From: Phyllobacterium pellucidum
Lineage (GTDB): Bacteria > Pseudomonadota > Alphaproteobacteria > Rhizobiales > Rhizobiaceae
Direction of reading: 5' to 3'
DNA length: 64,000 nucleotides
NCBI RefSeq assembly: GCF_013327855.1
Contig: NZ_JABUMX010000006.1
Coordinates: forward strand, 145,940-209,939
The translations under genes were made by a program, and so were the position numbers. Below, in pieces: positions 53,951-63,855 of this stretch (position 1 is the first letter of the stretch; the number at the start of each line of letters is the position of its first letter). A model generated the notes under the pieces. It saw only the letters and a list, made by a program, of their open reading frames with translations, did not search any database and had not been told where the DNA came from.

Positions 53951-54033
53951 GATGTAAACGGCTTGGCCGGCTAATGCCGCCGAGCGTCGCCAGGGGGTCG
54001 CGACATTTTTTCGACACACGTAAAGGCCTATTT

Positions 54034-54050
54034 CAAAAGTAATACTTTTG
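54034..54050. promoter_or_regulatory. 17-bp perfect palindrome upstream of chvE
   Basis: CAAAAGTAATACTTTTG is a perfect 8-1-8 palindrome whose centre, GTAATAC, fits the GTnnnAC core of GntR-family operators. It lies 113 bp upstream of chvE. Confidence 0.65.
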
Positions 54051-54162
54051 CGATAAGTGTTGTGCGACCCCGCTCTGGGAGGAACTGGTTCGGTGCACAA
54101 AATCCAACGGCTGAGGCTAGGATTGCCGCATCGAATTTGATGGAAAACTGGGAGGAACAGAC

Positions 54163-55224
54163 GTGAAAATCCTGAAACTATTTGCTGCAAGCCTGCTCGC
54201 ATTGAGCGTGTTAGGCGCGCAAAGCTTTGCTGAGGACAAGGGCACTGTCGGCATTGCGATGCCAACGAAATCCTCGGCCCGCTGGATCGCCGATGGCGAC
54301 AACATGGTCAAGACGCTGAAAGAGCGCGGCTACAATACCGATCTGCAGTATGCGGAAGACGATATTCCAAACCAGCTCGCCCAGATCGAGAACATGGTCA
54401 CCAAGGGTGTCAAGGTTCTGGTCATCGCAGCGATCGACGGTACGACCCTATCGAATGTCCTTCAGCAGGCACATGATGCCGGCATCAAGGTCATCGCCTA
54501 CGACCGATTGATCCGTGACAGCCCGAATGTCGACTACTATACCACGTTCGACAACTTCCAGGTTGGCGTGCTCCAGGCCTCGTCACTGGTGAAGGCACTT
54601 GGACTGCCGGACGCGGCCGGCCCGTTCAACATCGAACTCTTTGGCGGTTCGCCTGACGATAACAACGCCTTCTTCTTCTACAATGGCGCAATGTCCGTCC
54701 TGCAGCCGCTGATCGACAGCGGCAAGCTCGTCGTACAATCTGGCCAGATGGGCATGGACAAGGTCGGTACGCTTCGTTGGGACGGCGCCGTCGCCCAGGC
54801 ACGCATGGACAACCTCCTCTCGGCCTACTACACCGACAAGAAGGTCAATGCCGTTCTGTCGCCCTATGACGGTCTGTCGATTGGTATTCTCTCGTCGCTG
54901 CGCGGCGTCGGCTACGGCACCAAGGATCAGCCATTCCCGTTCGTTTCCGGTCAGGATGCGGAAGTACCGTCGGTCAAGTCGATCATTGCCGGCGAGCAGT
55001 ATTCGACGATCTTCAAGGACACGCGTGACCTTGCCAAGGTAACGTCCAACCTGATTGACGCCGTTCTGAAGGGCGACCAGCCGGAAATCAACGACACCAA
55101 GACGTACAATAACGGCGTCAAGGTTGTTCCGGCCTACCTGCTGAAGCCAGTCGAAGTCGACAAGTCCAACTGGAAGGAAATTCTCGTTGGATCCGGCTAC
55201 TACAAGGAAGACCAGGTGAAGTAA
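54163..55224 (+). CDS. chvE: ChvE-type periplasmic sugar-binding protein
   Basis: The 353-residue product is a galactose/glucose/arabinose/xylose-binding protein closely similar in layout to Agrobacterium ChvE. A signal peptide, [20 protein letters not shown], is cleaved near SFA. The mature part has [40 protein letters not shown] and [20 protein letters not shown]. It delivers sugar to GguA/GguB and may signal to a sensor kinase in hosts with virulence genes, none of which are seen here. The start is GTG after GGGAGGAA. Confidence 0.9.
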   Translation: MKILKLFAASLLALSVLGAQSFAEDKGTVGIAMPTKSSARWIADGDNMVKTLKERGYNTDLQYAEDDIPNQLAQIENMVTKGVKVLVIAAIDGTTLSNVLQQAHDAGIKVIAYDRLIRDSPNVDYYTTFDNFQVGVLQASSLVKALGLPDAAGPFNIELFGGSPDDNNAFFFYNGAMSVLQPLIDSGKLVVQSGQMGMDKVGTLRWDGAVAQARMDNLLSAYYTDKKVNAVLSPYDGLSIGILSSLRGVGYGTKDQPFPFVSGQDAEVPSVKSIIAGEQYSTIFKDTRDLAKVTSNLIDAVLKGDQPEINDTKTYNNGVKVVPAYLLKPVEVDKSNWKEILVGSGYYKEDQVK

Positions 55225-55241
55225 TCAACCGAACTGAAGCG

Positions 55242-55277
55242 AACCCTGCGCCTTACCGCGCGGGGTTTGTTTTCTTG
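55242..55277 (+). terminator. Intercistronic terminator between chvE and gguA
   Basis: AACCCTGCGC (55242-55251) pairs with GCGCGGGGTT (55258-55267), ten pairs with one wobble, followed by TGTTTTCTTG. It should partly terminate transcription and favour the binding protein over the ATPase and permease. Confidence 0.8.
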
Positions 55278-55384
55278 ACAAGTGGCTTTGGCGGAATCCG
55301 GTGGTAATGCACCGCAAAGCCCAATAAAAATGCAAAGGGAGCGATGCCGGACCAGCGGTCGCAAGGGCATCGATGAGGACCTTG

Positions 55385-56914
55385 ATGGATACTATCCTCG
55401 AAATGCGCAACATCACCAAGACGTTTCCTGGTGTGAAAGCGCTCAACAATGTCAATCTCAATGTGCGCAAGGGTGAGATTCACGCGCTCGTCGGCGAGAA
55501 CGGTGCCGGTAAATCGACGCTGATGAAAGTGCTGAGCGGCGTTTATCCGCATGGCAGCTACGAGGGCGAAATCCACTACAAGGGTGAAGAACAGCACTTT
55601 CGCGATATCGCCGACAGCGAAAGGAAGGGCATCATCATCATCCACCAGGAACTGGCTCTGGTTCCCTTGCTGTCCATTGCAGAGAACATTTTCCTCGGCA
55701 ACGAACCGGCAAAATTCGGCATCATCGACTGGCATGTCGCAGAAACGCGTACCCGCGACCTCCTTGCCAAGGTCGGGCTCAAGGAAGATCCGCTGACGCT
55801 GATCACCAATCTCGGCGTCGGCAAGCAGCAGCTTGTCGAAATCGCCAAGGCGCTTTCCAAGGAGGTCGAGCTGCTCATTCTTGATGAGCCGACAGCGAGC
55901 CTCAACGAAAAGGACAGCGACGCGCTGCTTTCCCTCCTATTGGAATTCAAGGCGCACGGCATCTCCTCGATCCTGATTTCGCACAAACTCAATGAAGTCG
56001 GTAAGGTTGCCGATCGCATCACCGTCCTGCGCGACGGCGCGACGATCGAGACACTGGACAAGAAGGACATTTCCGAGGACCGCATCGTAACCCTGATGGT
56101 CGGGCGCCAATTGGCGGATCGCTTTCCGACGCGGGACCCCAACATCGGCGAGGTGGTGTTCGAGGTGAAGGACTGGGTCGTTCACCACCACATCCATGGC
56201 GACCGAACCGTCGTCAACGGCATCAATCTCAATGTGCGCAAAGGCGAGGTCGTCGGCATTGCCGGATTGATGGGCGCGGGCCGCACGGAGTTCGCCATGA
56301 GTGTCTTCGGCAAGGCCTACGGCCAGAAGATCAGCGGCGAGGTTTTCATCAAGGGCAAGAAGGTCGATGTCTCGACAATCGGCAAGGCGGTCGACAACGG
56401 CATTGCCTATGTCACGGAAGATCGAAAGACCTACGGGCTCAACCTGATCGACCATATCAAGCACAACACGACGATCGCCCATCTCGACGGCGTATCGAAG
56501 AATGGTGTCATCGACGACATGGCCGAGCTGAAAGTGGCGAATGAATATCGCCGCAAAACGAACATCCGCTCGTCGAGCATTTATCAGAAGACGGGCAACC
56601 TTTCCGGCGGCAATCAGCAGAAGGTGGTTCTGTCGAAATGGCTCTTCGCCAATCCCGAACTTTTGATCCTGGACGAGCCGACGCGCGGTATCGATGTCGG
56701 CGCAAAATATGAGATATATTCAATCATCAACCAATTGGTAAGCGAAGGCAAAAGCGTCCTGATGATCTCGTCGGAAATGCCGGAGCTGCTTGGCGTCTGC
56801 GACCGGATCTATGTGATGAACCAGGGCAGGCTCGTCGGCGAAATGCCGGCAAGCGAAGCCAGCCAGGAAAAGATCATGCGCGCCATTATACGTGCTGAAG
56901 GGAAAGCATCATGA
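55385..56914 (+). CDS. gguA: Sugar ABC transporter ATPase (two domains)
   Basis: The 509-residue protein has two nucleotide-binding halves, as in MglA/XylG. The first has Walker [10 protein letters not shown] near residue 36 and [15 protein letters not shown] as signature with [11 protein letters not shown] as Walker B. The second has a degenerate Walker [10 protein letters not shown], near residue 295, and [15 protein letters not shown]. The start at 55385 is chosen by the GAGGA site in the leader. Its stop overlaps gguB by 4 bp. Confidence 0.93.
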   Translation: MDTILEMRNITKTFPGVKALNNVNLNVRKGEIHALVGENGAGKSTLMKVLSGVYPHGSYEGEIHYKGEEQHFRDIADSERKGIIIIHQELALVPLLSIAENIFLGNEPAKFGIIDWHVAETRTRDLLAKVGLKEDPLTLITNLGVGKQQLVEIAKALSKEVELLILDEPTASLNEKDSDALLSLLLEFKAHGISSILISHKLNEVGKVADRITVLRDGATIETLDKKDISEDRIVTLMVGRQLADRFPTRDPNIGEVVFEVKDWVVHHHIHGDRTVVNGINLNVRKGEVVGIAGLMGAGRTEFAMSVFGKAYGQKISGEVFIKGKKVDVSTIGKAVDNGIAYVTEDRKTYGLNLIDHIKHNTTIAHLDGVSKNGVIDDMAELKVANEYRRKTNIRSSSIYQKTGNLSGGNQQKVVLSKWLFANPELLILDEPTRGIDVGAKYEIYSIINQLVSEGKSVLMISSEMPELLGVCDRIYVMNQGRLVGEMPASEASQEKIMRAIIRAEGKAS

Positions 56915-58110
56915 CTATCGAAACAGCAGCAACGCAGGGAAAGAAGGATTTCAAGACCGACGGATCGGCCGTGAAAGGCAATTTTCGCGAATACGGTCTG
57001 GTGCTCGCCCTGATCCTCATCATGATCTTCTTCCAGTTCACCACGAACGGAACGCTTTTCCGCCCGGTCAACCTGACGAATCTGGTGCTGCAGAACAGCT
57101 ATATCATCATCATGGCGCTGGGCATGCTGCTCGTCATTGTGGCAGGGCACATCGACCTTTCGGTCGGCTCGGTCTCGGGATTTGTCGGCGGGCTTGCCGC
57201 CGTGATGATGGTGCAGTGGCACATCCACTACATTCCCGCGACCATCCTTTGCCTGATCATGGGCGGCGCCATCGGCGCGGCGCAGGGCTATTGGGTCGCC
57301 TATCACAAGATCCCGTCATTCATCGTGACGCTCGCCGGCATGCTTGTCTTCAAGGGCCTTGCACTCTGGCTGCTCGGCGGCCAGTCGGTGGGACCATTCC
57401 CGCAGCAATTCCAGCTTTTAAGCTCGGGTTTCATTCCCGATGTTTTTGGCGGAACGACCTTCAACATAACCTCGATGCTCATCGGCATCGTCCTCGTCGC
57501 GCTCATGATCTATTTCAGCATTCGCGGACGCGCCAAGCGTGAGAAGCATGGCTACCAGGGTGAGCCCTTTGCGCTCTTTGTCGCCAAAAACCTGATCATT
57601 GCCGGCATCATCCTTTACCTGACCTATCTGCTCTCGTCCTATAAGGGGCTTCCCAACGTCCTCATCGTCATGTCGCTGTTGATCGCGCTCTTCGTGTTCG
57701 TTACCAAGCGCACGACCATCGGGCGGCGCATCTATGCCATGGGCGGCAACGAAAAGGCGGCGAAGCTTTCGGGCATCAAGACCGAGCGGCTGACTTTCTT
57801 CACCTTCGTCAACATGGGTGTGCTTGCGGCTCTCGCCGGACTGATTTTCGCGGCGCGGTTGAACACCGCAACGCCGAAGGCCGGCCTCGGCTTCGAACTC
57901 GATGTTATCGCGGCTGTGTTTATCGGCGGCGCTTCGGCGATGGGTGGTGTTGGCCAGGTCATGGGGGCTGTGATCGGCGCCTTCATCATGGGCGTCATGA
58001 ACAACGGCATGTCGATCATGGGCGTCAATATCGATTGGCAGCAGGTGATCAAGGGACTGGTTCTCCTCGCCGCCGTCGTCTTCGACGTTTACAACAAGAA
58101 CAAGGCATAG
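56911..58110 (+). CDS. gguB: Sugar ABC transporter permease
   Basis: The 399-residue product is a multi-span permease of the XylH/MglC type, with about ten hydrophobic segments, [19 protein letters not shown] near residue 80 and [19 protein letters not shown] near residue 277, the docking loop. The ATG overlaps the gguA stop (ATGA). It completes the ChvE-GguA-GguB uptake system. Confidence 0.93.
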   Translation: MTIETAATQGKKDFKTDGSAVKGNFREYGLVLALILIMIFFQFTTNGTLFRPVNLTNLVLQNSYIIIMALGMLLVIVAGHIDLSVGSVSGFVGGLAAVMMVQWHIHYIPATILCLIMGGAIGAAQGYWVAYHKIPSFIVTLAGMLVFKGLALWLLGGQSVGPFPQQFQLLSSGFIPDVFGGTTFNITSMLIGIVLVALMIYFSIRGRAKREKHGYQGEPFALFVAKNLIIAGIILYLTYLLSSYKGLPNVLIVMSLLIALFVFVTKRTTIGRRIYAMGGNEKAAKLSGIKTERLTFFTFVNMGVLAALAGLIFAARLNTATPKAGLGFELDVIAAVFIGGASAMGGVGQVMGAVIGAFIMGVMNNGMSIMGVNIDWQQVIKGLVLLAAVVFDVYNKNKA

Positions 58111-58132
58111 TCGCTTTTCTGAAAACAATCGT

Positions 58133-58162
58133 CGACCGGCCGTGCAAGGGTGCGGCCGGTCG
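58133..58162 (+). terminator. Strong hairpin ending the chvE operon
   Basis: CGACCGGCCG and CGGCCGGTCG form a perfect 10-bp stem with a 10-nt loop, 23 bp after the gguB stop. The following bases TTGATAGC lack a T run, so efficiency is uncertain, but the stem is the strongest in the neighbourhood. Confidence 0.65.
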
Positions 58163-58253
58163 TTGATAGCGCCAGCATTGCCCCGCCGCATTTTGACTAT
58201 TCGTCACGGGGGATGGATGAATGTGAACGATCCTGGCCAGGGAGGTGGCCATC

Positions 58254-59888
58254 GTGCACGCAAGATCTGATTTTCCCGACTTTGGACTGACCGAATCCGA
58301 ACGGCGTGAAGCCGTGCTCGGCCACTATTACGAATATCCGGGCATGGATGGCGATCGCGGCGAAATCTGGTGCTACACCGACGCATGGTCCTATGAGCCG
58401 GGCGCACGGGTGACGCTTTTCGTCAGTTCGACGGCGCCGACTTTCGCTATAGAAATCTTCCGCGATGGTGCTTCGGTCGAGGTTGTCTTCGAAGCCGAGA
58501 ATATCAGTGCTTACTGGCAGGAAACGCCGGATCAATGCTCCGTCGAAGGGTGCGGCTGGGAGGCGGCATTTGATTTCAATATAGGAGCGGAGTGGCCGTC
58601 CGGTGCCTACCGGGTGCGATTGACCGCGGAGGGCCGCAAGGGCGCGCCCATCGCCTGCGACCATCTGTTTATCGTGCAGCCGGCGCCAGGGCGAAAAGCC
58701 GGCCGAATCCTCCAGGTCGCGGCCAGTGGAACATGGGCCGCCTATAACAGCTGGGGAGGCTCCAATCACTATCAGGGCATAACCGGCCCGGAGCGCAATC
58801 AGTTTGCGCCGATCGTGAGCATGGAAAGACCGTTCGGGCGAGGCTTCGTGCGCCTGCCGGCGACAGCCCCGCGGGTGCCGCTCGAAATCACGCTTCCGCC
58901 TGCGACGGTGCCGCGCTATCCGCACATGGAGTGGGCTTATGCCAACGGCTATTCCAAGAAATATGCCTCTGCGGGCTGGGCCAGCTATGACAGCCACTTT
59001 TTTCGCTGGGCGGAGAGTGCAGGCTATGGCATCGATCTTGTCACCCAGCACGAACTGCATTTTTCCCCCGATCTGATCGGTTTCTATGACTGTGTCGTCT
59101 TCGTCGGCCATGACGAGTACTGGACCTGGGAGATGCGCGATGCGGTTGACGACTATGTCGATCGCGGCGGCCGTGTCGCCCGCTTTGCCGGCAACTTCAT
59201 GTGGCAGACCCGCCTCGAGAACGCCGGCAAGCGTCAGGTCTGCTATAAATATCGCGCCCGCGCCGAAGACCCCTTCTATCACGCGGGCGATATTCGCCGC
59301 GTCACCAATTCATGGGAGGCGAAGGAAATCGGCCGCCCGGGCGCCGAGACCTTCGGCCTCAATGCCACGTATGGACTTTATGCCGGCTGGGGCGGCTGCG
59401 CACCGCGGGGCGCGCGCGGCTTTCCAATCTACCGGCCGGAGCATTGGGCTTTCGCGGGGACGGGCATCTATTATGGCGACGTCCTCGGTGCAGATAGCCA
59501 CATTTTCGGCTACGAGGTTGATGGCCTAGACTACGTGATCCGTCACGGGCTGCCGGAGCCGACTGGCGAAGGCAACCCGCCGGAAGGATTGCAGATTCTT
59601 GGCCTTGGTCTCTCCTCGCTCAAGGAGGAAAGCACAGATATCCCTGCGGACACCCAGTTCCTCGGCGACGAGGATGCGCTCTTCGTTGCCGATGTTCTTG
59701 CCGGCAATCATGGCGAGACTGCCGTAGAGCGCTACAAGCGCGGCGCTGGCATGATCGTAAACTTTCCGCGCGGCAAGGGCGAGGTCTTTCACGCCGGAAC
59801 CTGCGAGTGGGTTTCAGGGCTCTTGCGCCGCGATCCAATGGTCGAACGTGTCACTGCCAACGTTCTCGACCGCTACCTTCAACGATAA
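58254..59888 (+). CDS. N,N-dimethylformamidase-like large (beta) subunit
   Basis: The 544-residue protein resembles the large subunit (DmfA2) of N,N-dimethylformamidase, a mononuclear iron amidohydrolase: a jelly-roll-like N-half, then GTWAAYNSWGGSNHY near residues 159-173, VFVGHDEYWTWEMRDAVDDY near 282-301 and RFAGNFMWQTRLE near 310-322. No gene for the small DMFase subunit is found. The start GTG at 58254 is set by GGAGG at 58241-58245; a GTG at 58245 would overlap that site. It is first in a five-gene unit. The true substrate is unknown and is likely another amide. Confidence 0.82.
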   Translation: MHARSDFPDFGLTESERREAVLGHYYEYPGMDGDRGEIWCYTDAWSYEPGARVTLFVSSTAPTFAIEIFRDGASVEVVFEAENISAYWQETPDQCSVEGCGWEAAFDFNIGAEWPSGAYRVRLTAEGRKGAPIACDHLFIVQPAPGRKAGRILQVAASGTWAAYNSWGGSNHYQGITGPERNQFAPIVSMERPFGRGFVRLPATAPRVPLEITLPPATVPRYPHMEWAYANGYSKKYASAGWASYDSHFFRWAESAGYGIDLVTQHELHFSPDLIGFYDCVVFVGHDEYWTWEMRDAVDDYVDRGGRVARFAGNFMWQTRLENAGKRQVCYKYRARAEDPFYHAGDIRRVTNSWEAKEIGRPGAETFGLNATYGLYAGWGGCAPRGARGFPIYRPEHWAFAGTGIYYGDVLGADSHIFGYEVDGLDYVIRHGLPEPTGEGNPPEGLQILGLGLSSLKEESTDIPADTQFLGDEDALFVADVLAGNHGETAVERYKRGAGMIVNFPRGKGEVFHAGTCEWVSGLLRRDPMVERVTANVLDRYLQR

Positions 59889-59901
59889 CAACGGAATAAA
59901 G

Positions 59902-61281
59902 ATGTCCAGCCAGCCAATGCCGAAGATCACGCCTGCACCGCGCGCCGCGTCGCACCTGTTCTACCAGAGCCGCTTGCGGCGTCCGCTCGTCGACCGGGCC
60001 GAGGGTATTTACCTGTGGGATCAGGCGGGCAACCGCTATATCGACGGTTCGAGCGGCGCCATGGTTGTGAATATCGGCCACGGCAATCGCCATGTGATCG
60101 AGACGATGAAGAAGCAACTCGACAAGGTCACGTTCGCATATCGGCTGCATTTCGAGAACGAGCCCGCCGAAGATCTCGCACGCCGCATCTCGACCTATAT
60201 GCCGGCGGGCATGGACAAGGTTTTCTTCGTCTCGGGTGGTTCGGAAGCAGTCGAATCCTGCCTGAAGTTCGCCCGGCAATACGCGCTGGCGATTGGCCAA
60301 AGCCGGCGCTGGAAGGTCATATCGCGCTTCCCCTCTTATCACGGCGGCACGCTGGGTGCGCTTGCGGTTACGGGCTATGCGGCGCTCACCGATCCATTCC
60401 GGCCGATGATGAAGGAAATGCCGAGCATTCCGGCGCCCACCGCCTATCTCGACCGCGATAATTTCTCGATGGAGGAACGGGGCCTGCGCTACGCCGACAA
60501 GCTCGAAGAAGCCATTCTCGCAGAAGGGCCGGAAGAAGTCCTTGCGTTTATCATGGAGCCGATCGGCGGCGCATCAACCGGCGCGCTCGTCGCACCGGAC
60601 AGCTATTACAGCCGGGTTCGCGAGATTTGCGACCGCTACGGCGTGCTTTTGATCCATGACGAAGTCATGAGCGGCGTTGGCCGCACCGGCAAGTTCCTCG
60701 GCGGCGACCACTGGAATTGCCGGCCGGACCTCATCGCCCTTTCGAAGGGTTTCGGCTCCGGATATAGCCCGCTCGGCGCCATGGTAGCACCCTCGCGCAT
60801 GGTCCAGCCGGTGCTTGACCATGGCGGCTTCCAGCACGGCTATACCTATGCCGGAAATCCGTTGGCCTGCGCTGCCGGCGGCGCGGTTCTTGACGAGATC
60901 GAGCGGCATGATCTCGTCGGCAATGCCGCGGCCATGGGCGAACTTCTCAAGGCCGAGCTCGTTGCGCTGGCCGCCCGCTATCCGTTCATCGGCGATGTGC
61001 GCGGCAAGGGCTTGCTTCTCGCTGCGGAATTCGTCTCCGACAAATCGACGATGCGGCCATTGCCGAAGGAGAAGAACGCCTTCCAGCGCGTCGTCGATAT
61101 CGCATATGACAAGGGCCTCATCATCTATTCGCGGCGTACGCGCGGCGGAGTCGAGGGCGATCATTTCCTGGTATGTCCGCCGATGATCATTACCCGCGAC
61201 GAGATCGTGGAAATCGCAAATATGCTTGACGATACGCTGCGCCAGCTCGCAAGCGAACTCGATCTTCCCGTCAACGGTTGA
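59902..61281 (+). CDS. Class III aminotransferase
   Basis: The 459-residue PLP enzyme has the class III features: VSGGSEAVESCLKFARQY near residues 110-127, LLIHDEVMSGVGRTG near 249-263 with the PLP-binding Asp253, and LIALSKGFGSGYSPLGAM with the Schiff-base Lys282. The subgroup transfers amino groups from omega- or beta-amino acids and polyamine-derived substrates. It follows the amidase-like gene by 13 bp and precedes the BKACE gene by 7 bp, which suggests it makes a beta-keto acid for that enzyme. Confidence 0.9.
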   Translation: MSSQPMPKITPAPRAASHLFYQSRLRRPLVDRAEGIYLWDQAGNRYIDGSSGAMVVNIGHGNRHVIETMKKQLDKVTFAYRLHFENEPAEDLARRISTYMPAGMDKVFFVSGGSEAVESCLKFARQYALAIGQSRRWKVISRFPSYHGGTLGALAVTGYAALTDPFRPMMKEMPSIPAPTAYLDRDNFSMEERGLRYADKLEEAILAEGPEEVLAFIMEPIGGASTGALVAPDSYYSRVREICDRYGVLLIHDEVMSGVGRTGKFLGGDHWNCRPDLIALSKGFGSGYSPLGAMVAPSRMVQPVLDHGGFQHGYTYAGNPLACAAGGAVLDEIERHDLVGNAAAMGELLKAELVALAARYPFIGDVRGKGLLLAAEFVSDKSTMRPLPKEKNAFQRVVDIAYDKGLIIYSRRTRGGVEGDHFLVCPPMIITRDEIVEIANMLDDTLRQLASELDLPVNG

Positions 61282-61288
61282 GGGCGAT

Positions 61289-62221
61289 ATGGCGAGGAAA
61301 AAAGTCATCATCACATGCGCGGTCACCGGTTCAGTTCATACGCCGACCATGAGCCCGTACCTTCCCGTCACGCCGGACGAGATCGCGACGCAGGCCATCG
61401 ATGCGGCGGAGGCGGGCGCTTCGATCCTGCATCTGCATGCGCGCGATCCGCAAAGCGGCCGGCCCTCAGCCGATCCGGCCGTGTTTATGCAATTCCTGCC
61501 GCGCATCAAGCAGGCCTGCGATGCCGTCATCAATATCTCGACCGGCGGCAGCTCGGTGATGACGCTCGACGACCGCCTCGCTGCGGCGCTTCGCGCCGAA
61601 CCGGAAATGTGTTCGCTCAATATGGGCTCGATGAACTTCGGGCTTTTCCCTGCCCTTGACCGCTACACCGCGTGGCAGCACGACTGGGAGCCGCAGCTTC
61701 TTGAAGCGACGCGCAGCACCATCTTCAAGAACACGTTCGCCGACATGGAGGATATTCTGAAGCGGCTCGGTGAGGGCTGTGGCACACGCTTCGAGTTCGA
61801 ATGCTACGATGTCGGCCATCTCTATACGCTTGCCCATTTCCGTGATAGCGGGCTTGTCGCTGGGCCGCTTTTCATCCAGTTCGTGTTCGGGGTTCTCGGC
61901 GGCATCGGGGCTGATCCTGAAAATCTTACTCATATGAAGCGTATTGCCGACAAGCTCTTCGGCGACAGCTACGATTTCTCGGTGCTGGCAGCGGGTCGAC
62001 ACCAGATGCCGATGATTTCGATGGCCGCCGCGATGGGCGGCAATGTGCGGGTCGGCCTCGAGGACAGCCTCATGCTCGGGCGCGGCGAACTTGCTCGGTC
62101 CAACGCGGATCAGGTGCGGCGCATCAGGACAGTTCTCGATGCCCTGTCGCTCGATGTGGCGACGCCTGCCGAGGCGCGCAGCATGCTCGCCTTGAAGGGC
62201 GGCGACCGGGTGGCCTTCTGA
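61289..62221 (+). CDS. Beta-keto acid cleavage enzyme (BKACE, DUF849)
   Basis: BKACE proteins condense a beta-keto acid with acetyl-CoA and yield acetoacetate and a new acyl-CoA. The 310-residue barrel protein begins KKVIITCAVTGSVHTPTMSP, has the zinc-binding SILHLHARDPQSGRPS (His48 and His50) and the conserved INISTGGSS and CSLNMGSMNF stretches. The ATG at 61289 has a GAGGG site. Which beta-keto acid it uses cannot be read from the sequence; the neighbours point to an amino-substituted one. Confidence 0.92.
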   Translation: MARKKVIITCAVTGSVHTPTMSPYLPVTPDEIATQAIDAAEAGASILHLHARDPQSGRPSADPAVFMQFLPRIKQACDAVINISTGGSSVMTLDDRLAAALRAEPEMCSLNMGSMNFGLFPALDRYTAWQHDWEPQLLEATRSTIFKNTFADMEDILKRLGEGCGTRFEFECYDVGHLYTLAHFRDSGLVAGPLFIQFVFGVLGGIGADPENLTHMKRIADKLFGDSYDFSVLAAGRHQMPMISMAAAMGGNVRVGLEDSLMLGRGELARSNADQVRRIRTVLDALSLDVATPAEARSMLALKGGDRVAF

Positions 62222-62724
62222 TGGCGCCGGTGTCCATTCGCCTCGCCGAGGCGAGCGACGTGCAGCTCTTGCATCATGCGATTGTTGCGATGGCACGGGG
62301 CATGGGGTCTGAAGCGCGGGTGACGAGTTCGCCGGAGGATCTTGCGCGCTACGGTTTCGGCGACAAGCCTGCTTTCGAAACGCTCATCGCCGAGATCTGC
62401 GGCGCCTTTGCCGGCATGTGCCTGTACTTTCGAAGTTTCTCAACCTGGCGCGGCAGGCCCGGCATCTATGTCCAGGACATTTACGTCGAGCCGGCCTTTC
62501 GCGGCAGCAGGGTCGGGGAGCGGCTGCTCAAGGCGGCTGCCGCCCGCGCCCGCGAAAACGGTGCCGCTTACTTGCGGCTTTCCGTTGATACGGCCAATCT
62601 CGGCGCCCAGAATTTCTATGGCCGCCTTGGCATAGAGTGGTCGCAAGCCGAACATATCCACGCCATATATGGCGACGCCTTTGTCGCATTGGCGGAACAT
62701 GAGATCGACGAGGAGGGGCGATGA
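62221..62724 (+). CDS. GNAT-family N-acetyltransferase
   Basis: The 167-residue protein has a GNAT core: YVQDIYVEPAFRGSRVGERL near residues 81-100 (acetyl-CoA-binding Arg/Gly loop) and LSVDTANLGAQNFYGRLGIE near residues 120-139. The layout resembles diamine and polyamine acetyltransferases of the SAT type. It overlaps the BKACE stop by 1 bp and the deacetylase gene by 4 bp, so it belongs firmly to this unit. An amine substrate is likely. Confidence 0.88.
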   Translation: MAPVSIRLAEASDVQLLHHAIVAMARGMGSEARVTSSPEDLARYGFGDKPAFETLIAEICGAFAGMCLYFRSFSTWRGRPGIYVQDIYVEPAFRGSRVGERLLKAAAARARENGAAYLRLSVDTANLGAQNFYGRLGIEWSQAEHIHAIYGDAFVALAEHEIDEEGR

Positions 62725-63746
62725 AAACGTTCTATGCGGAAGAGCAGCGGCGTCACGACCCGAAGGGCTTCCTTTCGAGCGGCGCTCCGCAGCCCAATCC
62801 GGAAAAACCCGTACGTATCGATCGCCTGCTTGCCGGCGCGCGGGCCGCAGGTTGCAGCATTCATCACCCGTCCGATCATGGCCTCGCCCCGATCGCAGCG
62901 GTGCATTCGCCGGAATACCTCGAGTTCCTGCAAAACATCCATCGGCGCTGGCAGTTGATCCCGGGCGCCTCGCACGAAGTCATTCCAAATATTCACCCGA
63001 TCAATCGCTCCGGCAGCTATCCAGCCTCGGCGGTCGGCCAGGCCGGCTACCACATGGCCGATACGTCCTGCCCGATTTCCGCGGAAACCTTCGAGAGTGC
63101 CTGCTGGAGCGCCTGGAGCGCGGTGGAGGCAGCCGCAACGGTCATGTCGGGTGAACCAGCCGCCTATGCTCTCTGCCGGCCACCCGGTCATCACGCCTTC
63201 GCCGACGTTGCCGGCGGGTTCTGCTTCATCAACAATTCTGCGGTCGCCGCGCAAACGCTGCGCAAGCATGCTGATCGCGTGGCTATTCTTGACGTGGATC
63301 TGCATCATGGCAACGGTACGCAAGGGATTTTCTATGGCCGAGCCGACGTCCTGACCGTGTCGATTCATGCCGATCCGGTGCGCTTCTATCCATTCTTCTG
63401 GGGCTATGCCGACGAGCGCGGCGAGGGGGCAGGGCTCGGCTATAATTACAACCTGCCGCTCGCACGCAAATCCGGCGACGATATATTTCTGGAAGCTCTC
63501 GACTCCGCATGCCGGCGCATCGAGGCCTTTGCACCGCAGGCGCTCGTCGTCGCCCTTGGCCTTGATGCCTTCGAGGGCGATCCTTTCGGCGGGCTCTCGG
63601 TATCCACCGCGGGATTCGCAAGAATTGCCGAACGCATTGCGGCCTTGCGCCTGCCGTCCGTCATCGTTCAGGAGGGCGGCTACCTCTGCGATGCGCTTTC
63701 CGACAATCTCACCTCGTTCCTGACGGGCTTTGGCTCGATGCGCTGA
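62721..63746 (+). CDS. Acetylpolyamine amidohydrolase-like deacetylase (HDAC fold)
   Basis: The 341-residue protein has the histone-deacetylase-fold catalytic set: RPPGHHAF with His157 and His158, LDVDLHHGNGTQ with zinc ligands Asp193 and His195, GLDAFEGDPFGG with Asp282, and EGGYL with the catalytic Tyr321. Its length and the PPGHHAFADVAGGFCFINN stretch match bacterial acetylpolyamine amidohydrolases. It would remove acetyl groups from N-acetylated amines. The ATG overlaps the GNAT stop by 4 bp (ATGA). Confidence 0.9.
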   Translation: MKTFYAEEQRRHDPKGFLSSGAPQPNPEKPVRIDRLLAGARAAGCSIHHPSDHGLAPIAAVHSPEYLEFLQNIHRRWQLIPGASHEVIPNIHPINRSGSYPASAVGQAGYHMADTSCPISAETFESACWSAWSAVEAAATVMSGEPAAYALCRPPGHHAFADVAGGFCFINNSAVAAQTLRKHADRVAILDVDLHHGNGTQGIFYGRADVLTVSIHADPVRFYPFFWGYADERGEGAGLGYNYNLPLARKSGDDIFLEALDSACRRIEAFAPQALVVALGLDAFEGDPFGGLSVSTAGFARIAERIAALRLPSVIVQEGGYLCDALSDNLTSFLTGFGSMR

Positions 63747-63798
63747 GGCGGCCGGATGTTTGGTTAAGAATGCGTTGTCGGCAGGCATGAAATCGCGC

Positions 63799-63807
63799 TT
63801 ATCCACA
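63799..63807 (+). other. Single perfect DnaA box
   Basis: TTATCCACA matches the DnaA-box consensus exactly. It is alone in a 254-bp non-coding end region, and one copy can easily arise by chance. Confidence 0.3.
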
Positions 63808-63855
63808 GTGTTGGTTGGTGGTTGGAAAAAGTTTCGGGAAATTGAAAAAGGCGTG

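Larger units (their letters stand above)
53858..54162. promoter_or_regulatory. gguC/chvE divergent control region
   Basis: This 305-bp spacer contains no gene. It holds two long odd palindromes (53932-53950 and 54034-54050), a TATAAT on the minus strand at 53888-53893 that could be the gguC -10 box, and the GGGAGGAA ribosome binding site of chvE near 54150. Confidence 0.6.

Noticed and set aside
63799..63807. Replication origin at the DnaA box
   Set aside because: Only one box is present, without an AT-rich unwinding region or dnaA/parAB/hemE-type neighbours.
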